Origin: Coprothermobacter sp.
GTDB taxonomy: Bacteria > Coprothermobacterota > Coprothermobacteria > Coprothermobacterales > Coprothermobacteraceae
Length of the DNA stretch: 13,122 bases
Direction: 5' to 3'
NCBI GenBank assembly: GCA_012842545.1
Contig: DUSQ01000065.1
Coordinates: 1 to 13,122, forward strand
The notes under the pieces are model-generated. The model searched no databases. It was not told the origin of the DNA and worked only from the letters and a program-made list of their open reading frames with translations. Shown one piece after another: positions 1 to 9,800 of the stretch (positions within the stretch are counted from its first letter, which is position 1; each line of letters starts with the position of its first letter). The position numbers and the translations under genes were made by a program.

Positions 1-3000
1 CAGAAAAAAAATATGGGAAGTCAGTGGCAAAGTCAGTAAGCCAACGTTAAGCGATGTTCCGTATCCCGATTTCCTGGAAGCCAAGAAGAATTCCTGGAAC
101 TGGTTCATCAACGAAGGTTTGCGTGAGCTGTTTGATACGTATTTCCCCATCGAGGATGCTAAGGGACGTTGGCGCATAGACATATTGGATTATTACTTTG
201 AAAATGATGTGGCTGATGAAACAGGTAACCCCATCAATACCCCTGAAGACGCCATAAGAGAACACGCCACATTTGCAAAAAGACTCATTGTTAAGGTGCG
301 TGTGCACAACAGCGAGACGGGGGAAATAGTCGAGAAAGAGCATGTCTTAGGTAAGAGAATCCCTTGGATGACCGATTCCGGGGATTTCATAGTAAATGGT
401 TCCAGAAGGGTGACACTTAACCAGCTGGTAAGGTCTCCTGGTATTTATTTGGAGGCTGACGGCCCGCTAAGAAGAATTTCGCTTATCCCACAAAGAGGAA
501 CGTGGATTGACATTGAATACGATGGCAAGAACCCGTTAAGCATGGTTCTGGATAGGCGTTCCAAGAAGCTCAATTTGGCAACTTATCTTAGGGCGCTGGG
601 ATACATGTCCGATGATGAAATTAGAACGAGGCTCAAAGACAGTGCTCTAAAGTGGGTAGAGTTTTTCCTTAATGATGCTGGTTTTGACAACAAGAAACTT
701 TTTGTGATGCAGAATCTTTTGTCCTACTTCAACCACCTGCGCAGTTACTATTCTTCCACAGCGCAGACGGTTTCAGAGTTCAGGAATGTGCTTGAAAACT
801 TGGAAGTAGATGATCAGCTTCTGGAAAGACTTGAAGAATACAATGTGGAGAGTGTCTTAGATGAGATTGCAGAATCTTACGCTTCACAGTACAGTGGTTT
901 GGACATACTAAGCATTTTCAAAACCATTGTGGACGAAAACTTGAAATTGTTAATTGATAAGACCATTGATGGAGATACTTCCATAAACATTTTCTCCGTT
1001 TCCACTGTGTGGGATCAGATTGTTGCCGCCATGAGAGAGACCGAGCCTTTGGAAGACGTTTTGGACAAAGACGGTTCAGTAGTGGTTCGTGCTAATTCAC
1101 CCATGAGCACCCGCGATGTGGAAACGTTCTTTAAATCATATGTAATTCCCATGGTTAGATCTGGCAAGTATGACGTCAAGGTAAAAGTTCCTGTTCGGGG
1201 TCAGATGAAAGCTTATGAAGGTTGGGTCATCGCAGACGACGTGGAAGTGGATGGAGAAAGCTTGGAAGGTCGTGCTTTGGATCCTGATTTAGCCAAGAGC
1301 TTAAGGAAAGTAACAGATTTTGTGGTTTTGCATGTCCCCATAAAGAAATATTTCCAGGGTAGTGCTTTTGTGGAGCTGGAAAAAAGAAGGACAGGCGAAA
1401 CACTTTCAGATAGGGAAGCAGAAAGACGATTCAGGCAACTATTATTTGATCCGAAAAGAAATCAAATTGGTCGTGTGGGTGCATACCACATTGAACACCG
1501 CTATGGCATAAAGGTGGAAGATTCACTCACCGACGAAATGCTGGCAGAACTGGGTGGCATATTGCTGGCTTACTGCATTGGTTCTACCATGCCCGATGAT
1601 ATTGACCACCTGAGTAACAGGCGTGTTCGTGCCATTGGTGAGCTGTATTACGAGGTATTTGCCAGTGCCTTCGAGCGTTTGGTTAAGACCGCCCGTGACG
1701 AGATGATTAACCAACAGAAAGAACCTGAGCTCAAACTTCACCGCGTTCTGGCTCAGAACATATTAACTCAATACGTTTGGCGTTTTGTTAATCCATCAGA
1801 AGTACATCAGCTCTTGGAGTACACAAACCCATTAACTGAAATAACGCACAAACGTCGCGTGACTGCCATGGGTCGAGGTGGCTTGAGTCGTGAGCATGCC
1901 AGTATTGAAGTTCGTGACGTTCACCACACGCACTACGGCAGATTGTGCCCCATTGAGACGCCAGAAGGACAAAACATTGGACTCATACTGTCACTGGCGA
2001 CTTATGCCAGGCTTAATGAGTACGGGTTTTTGATAACCCCTTACAGACGCGTGGTCAATGGCGAAGTAACTGATGAAATAGTTTGGATGGACGCTTTAGA
2101 AGAGGAGAAGGAGTACATTGTACCTGCCGACACTCCTTTGGATGGCAGAAAGATTAATGTGGACAGAATACTTGCCAGGCACAGAAGTCAGTGGGTAGCA
2201 GTGGACAGAGAACAGATTACGCTCATGGATGTCAGTGTGACTCAGCCATTCTCTATTTCAGCTTCACTGGTTCCTTTCTTGGAGTCTGACGACGCCATAC
2301 GTGCGCTTATGGGCTCTAACATGCAGAGGCAGGCTGTTCCGCTTATCAATGCTGAGTCACCCATTGTGGCTACGGGCATGGAAAAGCATGTGGTTGAATC
2401 TTTGGACTACGTCATAAAAGCAAATCAGGACGGCACGGTTTCTTACGTGGATGGTAAACAAGTGAAGATAAAGGCAGAAGATGGGTATGAAAAAACCTAT
2501 CAGATGAAAGTCTTCGACAGAACCAATCAGGACACGGTGATTCACTTTAGGCCCAAGGTTAAACAGGGGCAAAAAGTTAAGAAAGGTGATGTTTTGGCTG
2601 AAGCCATCACTTCCGACAACGGTGAGCTGGCTTTGGGCCGTAACGTTCTTGTGGCTTTCATGCCCTGGGAAGGTTATAACTACGAGGACGCCATACTTAT
2701 CAGCAAGCGTTTGGTCAAGGATGACGTATTCACCTCAGTGCACATACGTGAGTACATGGTAGAAGTTGCTGAACTTAGCAGAGGCAGATCTGAGGAGATC
2801 ACATATGACCTTCCTGATTCCGTATCGGAGCAGGAGAAGAGGTATTTGGATCCTGAAACCGGTATTGTCATGGTTGGTACGGAAGTAAAACCTGGTGACA
2901 TCTTGGTTGGTAAGGTGACTCCCAAAGAAGAGGAGGATAAATCCATTGAAACCAAGCTACTCAGCGCCATTTTCGGTGAGAAACTGGACAAAGTAAAAGA

Positions 3001-3874
3001 CACCTCTCTGAGAGTGCCACCTGCTGAAGGCGGAATCGTTGTGGACACTCAGATTCTAAGGAATAGTGAAACAGGAAAGATAAAGGCTGTTAAGGTTTTT
3101 GTGGCACAGAAGAGAAAAATCCAGCCCGGAGATAAGATGTCAGGAAGACACGGAAACAAGGGTGTGGTTTCCAGGGTATTGCCCGAGGAGGACATGCCTT
3201 TCTTGCCTGATGGCAGACCCGTGGATATTGTGCTCAATCCGCTGGGAGTTCCTTCCAGAATGAACATTGGTCAACTGTTGGAGCTTCATCTGGGGTTGGC
3301 TGCTAAAGTCCTGGGCTTCAAGGTAGAAGTACCCATATTCAGCAACTTTGGTGTGGAAGGCGTTAAAGAACTTCTCAAACAAGCCGGACTGCCAGAAAAC
3401 GGCAAGGTGGTTCTACGTGATGGAAGAACAGGCGAAGAATTCCTTTCCGATGTGACTGTGGGTTACATGTACATGATGAAGCTCATCCACATGGTTGAGG
3501 ACAAATGGCATGCACGTTCCACTGGAGACTACGCACTGGTAACACAGCAGCCTCTGGGTGGAAGAGCACACTTTGGTGGCCAGAGGTTGGGAGAAATGGA
3601 AGTATGGGCGCTGGAAGCCTATGGAGCCAGCTATGTGCTTCAGGAAATGCTCACGGTGAAGTCTGACGATGTGGAAGGCAGGAAGAAAGCTTACATAGCC
3701 CTGACACGCAACCAGCCATTGGAACCACCGCAACTTCCGGAGTCCTTCAAGGTGCTCGAGTTGGAGCTTAAAGCGCTGGGATTCATGGTGGAGAAGCTTC
3801 AAACAGAAAAGAAAGAAAAGACTTTGGAGATACCTGGAGTGTCTCTCCCGAAGTTCACTACTGAAGAGGAGTGA
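1..3874 (+). CDS. rpoB: DNA-directed RNA polymerase subunit beta (5'-truncated by window edge)
   Basis: This is the beta subunit of RNA polymerase, which with beta' forms the catalytic cleft for transcription. The frame is open from base 2 and family-like sequence (PYPDFLEAKKNSWNWF) appears well before the first in-frame ATG/GTG/TTG (TTG at 119), so the true start lies just left of the window. 1,290 codons are visible, numbered here from base 2. Hallmarks in order are the N-terminal protrusion, the lobe, DDIDHLSNRR (about residue 532), the rifampicin pocket (606-626), ETPEGQNIGLI, DDAIRALMGSNMQRQAVP, the catalytic KMSGRHGNK (1045-1053) and QQPLGGRAHFGGQRLGEMEVWALEAYGA. The E. coli-type SI2 insertion is absent, but the lobe carries about 200 extra residues (roughly 205-470). 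It ends with TGA, 8 bases before the preferred rpoC ATG. Identity is certain; only the N-terminal few residues are missing. Confidence 0.98.
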   Translation, partial: RKKIWEVSGKVSKPTLSDVPYPDFLEAKKNSWNWFINEGLRELFDTYFPIEDAKGRWRIDILDYYFENDVADETGNPINTPEDAIREHATFAKRLIVKVRVHNSETGEIVEKEHVLGKRIPWMTDSGDFIVNGSRRVTLNQLVRSPGIYLEADGPLRRISLIPQRGTWIDIEYDGKNPLSMVLDRRSKKLNLATYLRALGYMSDDEIRTRLKDSALKWVEFFLNDAGFDNKKLFVMQNLLSYFNHLRSYYSSTAQTVSEFRNVLENLEVDDQLLERLEEYNVESVLDEIAESYASQYSGLDILSIFKTIVDENLKLLIDKTIDGDTSINIFSVSTVWDQIVAAMRETEPLEDVLDKDGSVVVRANSPMSTRDVETFFKSYVIPMVRSGKYDVKVKVPVRGQMKAYEGWVIADDVEVDGESLEGRALDPDLAKSLRKVTDFVVLHVPIKKYFQGSAFVELEKRRTGETLSDREAERRFRQLLFDPKRNQIGRVGAYHIEHRYGIKVEDSLTDEMLAELGGILLAYCIGSTMPDDIDHLSNRRVRAIGELYYEVFASAFERLVKTARDEMINQQKEPELKLHRVLAQNILTQYVWRFVNPSEVHQLLEYTNPLTEITHKRRVTAMGRGGLSREHASIEVRDVHHTHYGRLCPIETPEGQNIGLILSLATYARLNEYGFLITPYRRVVNGEVTDEIVWMDALEEEKEYIVPADTPLDGRKINVDRILARHRSQWVAVDREQITLMDVSVTQPFSISASLVPFLESDDAIRALMGSNMQRQAVPLINAESPIVATGMEKHVVESLDYVIKANQDGTVSYVDGKQVKIKAEDGYEKTYQMKVFDRTNQDTVIHFRPKVKQGQKVKKGDVLAEAITSDNGELALGRNVLVAFMPWEGYNYEDAILISKRLVKDDVFTSVHIREYMVEVAELSRGRSEEITYDLPDSVSEQEKRYLDPETGIVMVGTEVKPGDILVGKVTPKEEEDKSIETKLLSAIFGEKLDKVKDTSLRVPPAEGGIVVDTQILRNSETGKIKAVKVFVAQKRKIQPGDKMSGRHGNKGVVSRVLPEEDMPFLPDGRPVDIVLNPLGVPSRMNIGQLLELHLGLAAKVLGFKVEVPIFSNFGVEGVKELLKQAGLPENGKVVLRDGRTGEEFLSDVTVGYMYMMKLIHMVEDKWHARSTGDYALVTQQPLGGRAHFGGQRLGEMEVWALEAYGASYVLQEMLTVKSDDVEGRKKAYIALTRNQPLEPPQLPESFKVLELELKALGFMVEKLQTEKKEKTLEIPGVSLPKFTTEEE

Positions 3875-3882
3875 GGCAAGGT

Positions 3883-6800
3883 ATGGACTTTGATGCCCTA
3901 AGAGTGAGATTGGCATCCCCTGATGAAATAAGGTCAATGTCCCATGGTGAAGTAAAAAAGAGCGAAACTGTTAACTATAGAACGAACAGGCCAGAACCCG
4001 ATGGCTTGTTCTGTGAAAAAATATTTGGTCCCACGCGCGACTATGAGTGTGCGTGTGGAAAGTACAAGGGAAGAAAATATGAAGGGCAAGTGTGCGAACG
4101 CTGTGGTGTTGAAGTAACACGCAGTTCTGTGCGTCGGGAACGCATGGGCCACATTGAGCTTGGTACACCCATTGTGCATCCTTGGTTCTTCAGGAATGCC
4201 CAATCCAGACTGGGCTTCATGGTGGACATGAAGCAGAAAGATCTGGAACGGGTGATTTACTACACCTCCAATTTGGCAACTGACACGGGACCTGACATAC
4301 TGCCTCGTTTGACTGTGATGAGCAGTGAAAAGGCTCTGGCTTTTTCATTTTGGTTCTTGGGGCAAAAGTTAGTGCTCCATTCCGTGGCTGATGTGCAGGG
4401 CATACCTTTAGACCGTTTAGAGCTTGCCGGTACTCCTGACTTTAGTTCGGGTTTGTTACTGCTGGAAGCAGCTTTAAAAGATGTCTATGATCTACTTTCA
4501 GAAAACATTAAGACCTACAAACAGCTTTCTGTTTACAAAACGGCAAATTACGTAATCAGACGTCTGAATGAACTGATTTCCACGAGTTACGGCGTACCCG
4601 TCACCATGGTTAAAGAAATTTGGAGGAACAGCGCTTACGTACTGCGTACTAACGGAGATTTCGAATTACTCACATCTGAGCAGTATTTGATGCTTTTGCC
4701 AGATGAACAAGAGCAAGTGCTTACCGGTGTTAAGGGAATCACGGCTTTAGTAGCTTCAAAGGAAGAACTGCTCGAGTTTGTTGGAGAACAGCTGGAAAAG
4801 TTCCCCACTGATATGCGCAGGATCAATGTGAATCCTGTGGCTAGCGGCAGGCACATAACCAAGGATGAATTCATCGAATGTGTGAAAGCTCCCGTATTCA
4901 CTGATGGTAAGTGGCTACCTTTCGAGGAAGCCCTTGAGCTTTACAGCAGGGGTGCGACTATTACCAGCTCCAGCTTCATCATGCATTTGGTTTCAGAGGT
5001 TTTCGGGGCTTTTAACTTAAAGAGAAGTGAACTACTTAGCAAAGCTGGTGCTGCTGCCGATAACGAAGATAAACAGTATCTCTTAGGTAAGATGGTTGCT
5101 ACTACGCTGGGTACTGGGGATTTTGAATCGGCGCTGTCTAAAATCGTTTCAGGTGCTTACAGCGTAGTTCCTTATTACCGCGTGGAAGCGGTGCCATCTC
5201 CTGGCGTGAACAAATACAAAGTCATGGCAAGAGGATTGGCTTTGTCGCTGCAGAATTTGGTAGCGGATATTCAGCAAATAAGAGAAATACTTGATCAGCG
5301 CAATTTAACATGGGAAGAGCAGCGTCCACTCATCGAGAAAGATGTCAGATTTGTATTAGCAGCCTTGGGCCTGGAAGATATTGACATTGACAAGATATTG
5401 GATGGTGGCTACGAGGTTGTAAATAACTTTGGCTATTTCAGTGTGATGCCCAGAGAAGGGCAAAGCATGGAAGATGTGCTCAGAAATGCTTGTTCCATGG
5501 TGCTTAAAGATGTTACCAGACTTTTGGATCGTGTTCAGGATTATGAGATCCTCATAGATGATGACAAGGAAAGAGCACTGCAGATCATTAAGCACGTACT
5601 GGGAGCGGAGCTGTCAGATGAGGAGGAATCAGATTTAATAGTTACTGGCTATGAGCTGAAATTGATAAGAGGCTTGAGGCCGGTTTCTCAAGATCAGGTT
5701 TGGCAAATGCTCACATTGCTTCTCAGCGAAGCCTTCACAAGGGACAACGTATTTGCAGCTGAGGTTTTTAGTAGATTGGGCTTTGAGGACGGAGAAGAAC
5801 TTTTTGAAACTCTTAGCAAGCAACTCGTCGTTTCCACTTCCTTTGTGGCACCTCGAGTGAATCCACTTGATCTGCTCAGTGATGAAGAAGCTGAAGCATA
5901 CAGGCTTCTCATTGACGTGGACATTCTAAGGAATGAAGAGCCACTTCTGAGAACCCTCACAGGTGGGGAAGCCATCAAAGAACTACTTGAAAAGAACTAC
6001 AGCCCGGATAAGCTGCAGGACTGGGTAGATTACTTAGTTGAACAGCTTGAAGAAGCTTCAGGACAAAAGAAGCAGAAGCTCACAAAACGGCTGCAAGTAG
6101 TAAATGGTTTCCTGAGGAGCAAAACCAATCCTTCTTGGATGGTGCTGGAGGTACTACCCGTATTGCCTCCTGATCTAAGGCCACTCATTTTCGACAAGAA
6201 TGAACGTGCTAAATCCTCAGATTTAAATGAACTTTATAGGAGAATCATAAACCGCAACCTGAGACTCAAGAGGCTCAGAGAACAAAAGGCTCCTGACCTG
6301 ATTATTAGGAACGAAATGAGGTTGCTACAGGAAGCGGTGGAAGCCCTCATTGATAATAGCAGAAAAGATAAGCCCGTTAAGGACTCCAGAGGAAGGCAGT
6401 TAAAATCGCTTACGGACAAGCTTAGCGGCAAGCAGGGCAGGTTCAGACAGAATCTATTGGGTAAAAGGGTGGACTACAGCGGCCGTTCTGTCATTGTGAT
6501 TGGGCCCGATCTGAAACTGAATCAGACTGGGATTCCCAGAATCATGGCAGCAGAGCTGTTTAAACCCATGCTCATTGGCGAACTACAAAGAAGGGAAATA
6601 GCGAGTACTGCCAAGCAGGCTAAAAAAATGATCGAGAGCTATGATCCTCGCATATGGCCTGTGCTGGCTGACATCGTGAAGGGCTACTATGTGCTCTTGA
6701 ACCGAGCTCCCACACTTCACAGGCCCAGTATACAAGCCTTTGAACCTGTATTGGTGGATTCAAAAGCCATTTCTGTTCCACCCATGATCTGTCCTCCTTT

Positions 6801-9800
6801 CAACGCTGACTTTGACGGTGACCAGATGGCAGTTCATGTTCCACTTTCCAATCAGGCTCTGTCAGAAGCCAGATTCCTCATGTCATCGCACTTGAACATT
6901 CTGTCACCAGCTCATGGTGAGCCTTTGGCTGCTCCTACGCAGGATTTGGTCATAGGGCCTTATTTCCTGACAGCTGATATTGAGGGCGACTTTAAGGGTG
7001 ATGGAGCGATCTTTTACAGCGCTCACGAGGTGGAGAGAGCTCTGGAAACGAACAAGGTTGACCTGCATGCCCATATCTGGTATGCGCCACTACTCAAAGG
7101 AGATGGTTCTGCTCTTGGTGCGGTTCAGGAAATAGACACAGCAAAGAAGGGCAATACCACAGTGGGTAGGGTCATATTTAACCACTTCATAAATCAGCGG
7201 CTTGCTGAAAATGGACTTCAGACACTGCCTTTCGCTAACGAAACCATGACGAAGAAAGTCCTTTACAACTACATAAACGATGCCATTGACAGGTTGGGGC
7301 TTAGTGACTCCATTCACGTGCTGGACGCCATAAAAGAGCTTGGTTTTAAATACGCCACGTTCTCTGGCTTGACCATAAGTGCTCTGGATCTTAGCGTGGT
7401 ACCCTCAAAGGAGAAACTCGTAGAGGAAGCTCGTGAGAAGATTGAACGAATAGAGCAGGAGTATAACTTTGGACGACTCACGGTGGAAGAACGTTACGAG
7501 AAAATAGTTAACATTTGGCGAGACGTGGTGGAACAGGTCACCGATAGCCTGACTGATTATTTCAAGGAAACGGATCACCTTTACATGATGTTCACTTCCG
7601 GCGCCAGAGGGAACAAAGACCAGGTGCGACAGTTGGTGGGCCTGAGAGGTCTGATGGCAGACCCCACAGGTAGGATCATTGAATACCCCATTATTGACTC
7701 CTTACTGGAAGGTCTGACCATACAGGAGTACTTTGTAAGCACTCACGGTGCACGTAAAGGGCAAGCTGATACGGCTTTAAAGACCGCTGACGCAGGTTAC
7801 CTTACCAGGCGTTTGGTGGACGTGGTGCAGTCTGTGACCATTACAGAGGACGACCACGCCGTGGTAAGTGTGGGACCTAAGACTTACGAAGACGTGGCTG
7901 CCGCATTGGTGGGACGTTTTGCTGAGGAAGATGTGACACTGCCTGGCTTTGACGAACCAGTGGTTCGCAGAGGTCAAGTCATTGGTGTTGAGGAAGCACA
8001 GCTCATAGCTGAGGCAGGCATTGAAATACTGGTAAGACGCGACATGGAAATGGTGCGTGTTTCTGATTTACTTGATCCTGACAATTTTGTTTATGGTCTG
8101 AACCACACGAACTTCGTACTTCCAGGTGAGATGCGCATCGGTGATGAGGTACTGCCAAAAGGGACAAAGGTGACTCCTTCCTTGGCTTATCGCCTGAAAG
8201 AGCTGGGTGTAGAAGATTTAGTCGTTAAGCGTGAAGAAGGCCTACTCATAAGGGATCTGGAAGCCACCGACGGCAGCGTCATAGCTGAGTTGGGTAGCCG
8301 TATTTGGGGACGTTTTGCCGCAGAAGACATTGTTGATCCCGGCACTGGTCAAATCCTGGTCAGAGCAGGGCAAGAAATAACTGCTCAAGATGCACAAAGA
8401 ATTGACCGCGCAGGCGTTAAATCTGTGAAGATTCACAGCCCCATCACGTGTCTCAGTGAAGACGGCGTTTGTGTCACCTGCTATGGTAGGGACTTGTCCA
8501 GAAGAAGACTGGTGGAAAAAGGCGAGAGTGTGGGTGTGGTAGCTGCTCAGTCCATTGGAGAACCTGGTACCCAGCTAACACTCAGAACGTTCCACACGGG
8601 CGGCGTAGCTGGAGAGGACATCACAGGTGGTCTGCCACGAGTAGAGGAGCTTTTCGAGGCGAGAAAGAAAAATGCCTTAACGGATATCGTGCTTCCACTT
8701 CAGGATTTCTTTGCCGTATTTGACGGTGCGGAGCAGAAGATTGAGCGCTACGTTTCTAATGCCATGGAATCCTTTGTCGGCGAGCTGGACAACGTGTTAA
8801 AGGCACATCTTAACGAAATTGAAGACCCTGATGCAGCAAAGAACCTTAAGAAGATTGTAAGGAATTGGTTCGCTGATTTAGGTAAAGTACTTAATGAGCA
8901 CCTGTTCCAGATAAGGCACGAGCTGCTGCAGGGATACGATTGGAATGGCCTGGACTTGAGTAGTCTAAATAGAGCGAACGAAATGATGGAGGAGCTTTAT
9001 CGGCTTCTTGAGAGGAAAGCTGGAGAATTCGAGCGTGTTTTCATGGATGCTCTTCATGCTGCCTCGTTGGAGGAACACGTTGGCTCTATTAGTGGTCACT
9101 TCCGTGAAAAACTTGACAACGTGCAGAACACACTAAGAAGTGAACTTAGCATTGTTCCTTGGTACATTGCTGTGGCTGCTGGAATAAAGGGAGACGATCC
9201 TGCACAGCTCAAAAACTTCTTTGCTGGTTACGCTGATAGTTTGTATGTTGGGGATGTGGATTTTTCATTTGACATTGATGCTAAGCGTCCAGCGAAGAAA
9301 GGTAAGTTAGTTGCCATGGCGCCCATGGACGGCGTAGTTCAGGAAACATTCACGGTGACTGAGCATGGACAAGAGCTGTTCACCATAATCGTGGTGAAGC
9401 AGGGTGATTCCTTTGGAGCTTTTGTGACCAACGCGGAATCCAGGAAACTAAGAATACGTCCTGACGACATGGGCACAAAGTACCTATTTCCGGGCTACCG
9501 TCTTGTATTCGACAGCATTGACGCTTCGCTACTACTTAGGGCTTTTGGTAAGAACGCTGCAGCCGACTACCTCATAGGTGAGATCAAAAGCGTTTACGCA
9601 TCTCAGAAAGTGGAAATCAACGACAAGCATTTCGAGGTCGTACTCAGGCAAATGTTCTCAAAGGTATTTATTGACGAATCTGGTGATTCTGTGGAAATGC
9701 TTCCAGGCGATGTGGTGGAGTGGACTGATTATGAGCAGGAAGTCAGATACTGGACTTTGCAAGGCAAAAAGGCTCCCAGAGGGCGTCAGCTTTGCATGGG

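Noticed and set aside
119..121. TTG at 119 as the start of rpoB
   Set aside because: The same frame is open back to base 2 and encodes conserved RpoB N-terminal sequence (YPDFLEAKKNSWNWF), so this Leu codon is internal.
2680..3048. A 122-codon minus-strand open frame inside rpoB
   Set aside because: It is Ser/Thr/Leu-rich as expected for the shadow of Glu/Asp/Lys-rich coding sequence, with no family resemblance.
3871..3873. GTG at 3871 as the start of rpoC
   Set aside because: It overlaps the rpoB stop with its purine-rich site directly abutting it, and adds MRQG, not seen in the family. ATG 3883 has better Shine-Dalgarno spacing. The GTG cannot be fully excluded.
3413..3937. A 174-codon open frame on the minus strand across the rpoB-rpoC junction
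   Set aside because: It lies wholly antisense to strongly conserved rpoB and rpoC codons, has no recognisable domain, and its composition is what the reverse complement of those genes would give.
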